Below the pieces are notes generated by a model. That model did no database searches, was not told where the DNA came from, and was given only the letters and a program-made list of their open reading frames with translations. A DNA stretch of 7,376 nucleotides from VBDM01 sp035317085. Its GTDB lineage: Bacteria > Pseudomonadota > Gammaproteobacteria > Burkholderiales > SG8-39. Position numbers and translations under genes: made by a program. Of this stretch, positions 5,859-7,376 are shown one piece after another; the first letter of the stretch is position 1, and every line of letters begins with the position of its first letter. The DNA is taken from NCBI GenBank assembly GCA_035317085.1, contig DATHHS010000335.1:1-7376 (forward strand). The letters run 5' to 3'.

Positions 5859-6386
5859 TTATTTTACGGTTGCTGCGCCCGCTTTGGACGCCACTTCGTC
5901 CTGCGAACCGGTGCCGCCCGAGCAGCCAATCGCGCCGATGATCTTGCCGCCTTCCATCAGGAGAACGCCGCCGCGCGAGGCGATGACGTCGTCCAGGGTC
6001 AGCAGATAGTTCAAGCCGCTCTGCACGCCGTTCTCGAACGCCTTGGTTTCGCGACGGTACTTCGCCGCGGTGCGGGCCTTGTGCTCCGCGATGGCGATCG
6101 AACCGAGTTGCGCCCCGTCCTGGCGCTTGAACGTCACCAGGTTGGCTCCGGAGTCCACCACGGCGCAGTTCAGTTTCCAGCCGCGCTTGGTGGATTCGCC
6201 CAGCGCTGCGTGGAGGGCCGCATCGGCGCGCTCGAGCGAGATCGGGGCGCCGTAGGGAATATCGTTCGGCATCTTGTCGGGAACGACGTCCATCGGGTTC
6301 GCGGCCGGCTGCTGCGCGGCAGCGCTCAGTGCAAATGCCGCAAGCATCGCGGGTAATACGATTCGAGCTACGGATTTCAAAAACAT
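5859..6386 (-). CDS. Exported GlcG/HbpS-like (heme-binding family) protein
   Basis: A 175-residue protein of the GlcG/HbpS family (formerly DUF336) with a signal peptide: basic start MFLKSVAR, hydrophobic stretch at about 9-22, cleavage near SAAA/QQ. The mature part shows the family core: CAVVDSGANLVTFKRQDGA at about 74-92, the IAEHKARTAA helix at 99-108, and the C-terminal glycine-rich IGAIGCSGGTGSQDE at 150-164. Family members bind heme or small ligands, or are accessory proteins next to dehydrogenases; no enzymatic role is assigned here. The predicted export implies a periplasmic job. The ATG at 6386 has a strong GAGGAG site seven bases upstream. It follows prpE by 94 bases in the same direction and ends at a strong terminator, so it may be read from prpE or from its own promoter. 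Confidence 0.9.
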   Translation of the reverse strand: MFLKSVARIVLPAMLAAFALSAAAQQPAANPMDVVPDKMPNDIPYGAPISLERADAALHAALGESTKRGWKLNCAVVDSGANLVTFKRQDGAQLGSIAIAEHKARTAAKYRRETKAFENGVQSGLNYLLTLDDVIASRGGVLLMEGGKIIGAIGCSGGTGSQDEVASKAGAATVK

Positions 6387-6480
6387 GCGTTTTCTCCTCT
6401 TGGGTTGAACTGCTTTGCAATACGGTTCTACCTGCGGGTGAACATCCGCGGACCTGGTTTCATTCCCCGGCGCCGCGACC
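6387..6480. other. Gap between prpE and the GlcG/HbpS-like gene, with a small inverted repeat
   Basis: No gene is seen. An imperfect inverted repeat GCGGGTG (6434-6440), AA, CATCCGC (6443-6449) has one mismatch and too short a loop for a hairpin terminator; it could be an operator or chance. No convincing -35/-10 pair was found on the minus strand, and no U-tract terminator follows prpE. Confidence 0.3.
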
Positions 6481-7376
6481 CTATTCCTTCAGCGTGCTTC
6501 GAATCTGCTCCAGCGCCGCCGGGTCCTCGATGGTGGTGAGATCGCCCGGGTCCCGCCCTTCCGCGAGCGCCTGGATCGTGCGCCGCAGCGTCTTGCCCGA
6601 GCGGGTCTTGGGCAGCAGGGACACGAAGTGTACCGCCTTTGGCCTTGCGATGGCACCGAGCTGCCGGTCGACCGTCTCCATGACCTCCTTTTCGAGGCGG
6701 GCGCGGCCTTCGGGCGTGGCGAGCTTCGAGGAGTCTTTCACCACGGCAAACGCCAGCGGCATCTGGCCCTTCAGGGAATCGGCCACGCCCACTACCGCGC
6801 ATTCGGCGATGTTGGAATGCATGCTCACCGCCTCTTCGATCTCGCGCGTGCCCAGGCGGTGCCCGGCGACATTGATCACGTCGTCGGTGCGGCCGAGAAT
6901 GAAGTAGTAGCCGTCCTTGTCGCGGATGCCCCAGTCGAAAGTCGAGTAGACCTGCTTGTTCCGGAACGTGCCGAAATAGGTTTTCACGAAGCGCTCGTCG
7001 TCGCCCCACACCGTCGTCATGCAGCCCGGCGGCAGGGGCGGAGCGATGGCGACCACGGCTTTCTCGCCGGTCCCCGCCTCCCCTGCGTCGGATTCGCGCA
7101 GCAGCTTCAGGTCGTAGCCGTAGGCGGGAAAGCCCGGGCTGCCGAACTTGATCGCCGTCTTCTCCACGCCCGGGACCGCCGACAGGACCGCCCAGCCGGT
7201 CTCGGTCTGCCAGTAGTGATCGATGACCGGTTTCCCGAGCGCTTCCGCGATCCAGCGGTGCGTCGGCTCGTCGAGCGGCTCGCCCGCGAGAAACAGATGC
7301 CGGAGCGAGGACAGGTCGTATTTCTTCAGATATGCGGGATCGTGTTTCTTCAACACGCGGATCGCGGTGGGCGCCG
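6481..7376 (-). CDS. prpE: Propionyl-CoA synthetase, C-terminal part (cut by window edge)
   Basis: About 297 C-terminal residues of a gene whose start lies beyond the right edge; complete PrpE is about 630 residues. It is an AMP-forming acyl-CoA synthetase making propionyl-CoA from propionate, ATP and CoA, the entry to the 2-methylcitrate cycle. Visible motifs in order are APTAIRVLKK at the edge, the adenylate motif YWQTETGW, STFDWGIRDKDGYYFILGR, the hinge segment DDVINVAGHRLGTREIEE, and PKTRSGKTLRR with the catalytic lysine that in Salmonella PrpE is controlled by reversible acylation. The ending AEGRDPGDLTTIEDPAALEQ matches PrpE specifically rather than acetyl-CoA synthetase. The frame is open to the edge; the codon at 7356 is an internal Val, not a start. 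The other prp genes are not in the window, so its operon context is unknown. Confidence 0.93.
   Translation of the reverse strand, partial: APTAIRVLKKHDPAYLKKYDLSSLRHLFLAGEPLDEPTHRWIAEALGKPVIDHYWQTETGWAVLSAVPGVEKTAIKFGSPGFPAYGYDLKLLRESDAGEAGTGEKAVVAIAPPLPPGCMTTVWGDDERFVKTYFGTFRNKQVYSTFDWGIRDKDGYYFILGRTDDVINVAGHRLGTREIEEAVSMHSNIAECAVVGVADSLKGQMPLAFAVVKDSSKLATPEGRARLEKEVMETVDRQLGAIARPKAVHFVSLLPKTRSGKTLRRTIQALAEGRDPGDLTTIEDPAALEQIRSTLKE

Noticed and set aside
1..7376. Mobile elements, CRISPR arrays, tRNA or rRNA genes, phage genes
   Set aside because: No transposase or integrase motif, no spaced direct repeats, and no recognisable RNA gene were seen; gaps between genes are all under 100 bases.

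Overview
The window looks like a chromosomal segment of a high-GC betaproteobacterium, probably Burkholderiales. Three things point there: a Bug-type (tripartite tricarboxylate) solute receptor, a class II fumarase and PrpE close to proteobacterial versions, and GC-rich codon use with long antisense shadow frames. The taxon is an inference; no rRNA or tRNA is present. All genes but one lie on the minus strand.

Right part (7376 to 5859, minus): the C-terminal half of propionyl-CoA synthetase (prpE, cut by the window edge), a 94-base gap, then a small exported GlcG/HbpS-like protein that ends at a strong stem-loop terminator.

Middle (5795 to 4049, minus): a tight two-gene unit made of a membrane-anchored or exported SGNH hydrolase (TTG start, good Shine-Dalgarno) and an integral-membrane acyltransferase-3 protein. 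They look like the split version of the AT3-SGNH enzymes that O-acetylate surface polysaccharide. Sampled GC is about 52-55 percent here against about 70 percent in the flanks, so the pair may be an acquired cassette. It converges on an ACMSD-like amidohydrolase (3010-4035, plus), the only plus-strand gene.

Left part (2933 to 1, minus): a compact four-gene operon that diverges from the amidohydrolase across 76 bases. The order is class II fumarase (fumC), a YciI-like small protein, a periplasmic Bug receptor, and the first 66 codons of a gentisate 1,2-dioxygenase-like cupin running off the left edge. Gaps are 15, 36 and 1 bases. Gentisate ring cleavage, isomerisation and hydrolysis give fumarate plus pyruvate, and fumarase takes the fumarate on. 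The operon therefore reads as an aromatic-acid catabolic unit with its own uptake receptor and its own fumarase. The divergent amidohydrolase, from a family with many ring-acid decarboxylases, could feed the same pathway but has an altered metal motif.

No mobile element, CRISPR array, RNA gene or phage feature was seen. The points most worth a second look are the fumarase-led ring-cleavage operon, the Tyr-for-His change in the amidohydrolase metal motif, the split SGNH/AT3 pair with odd composition, and the terminator placed directly before the SGNH gene.
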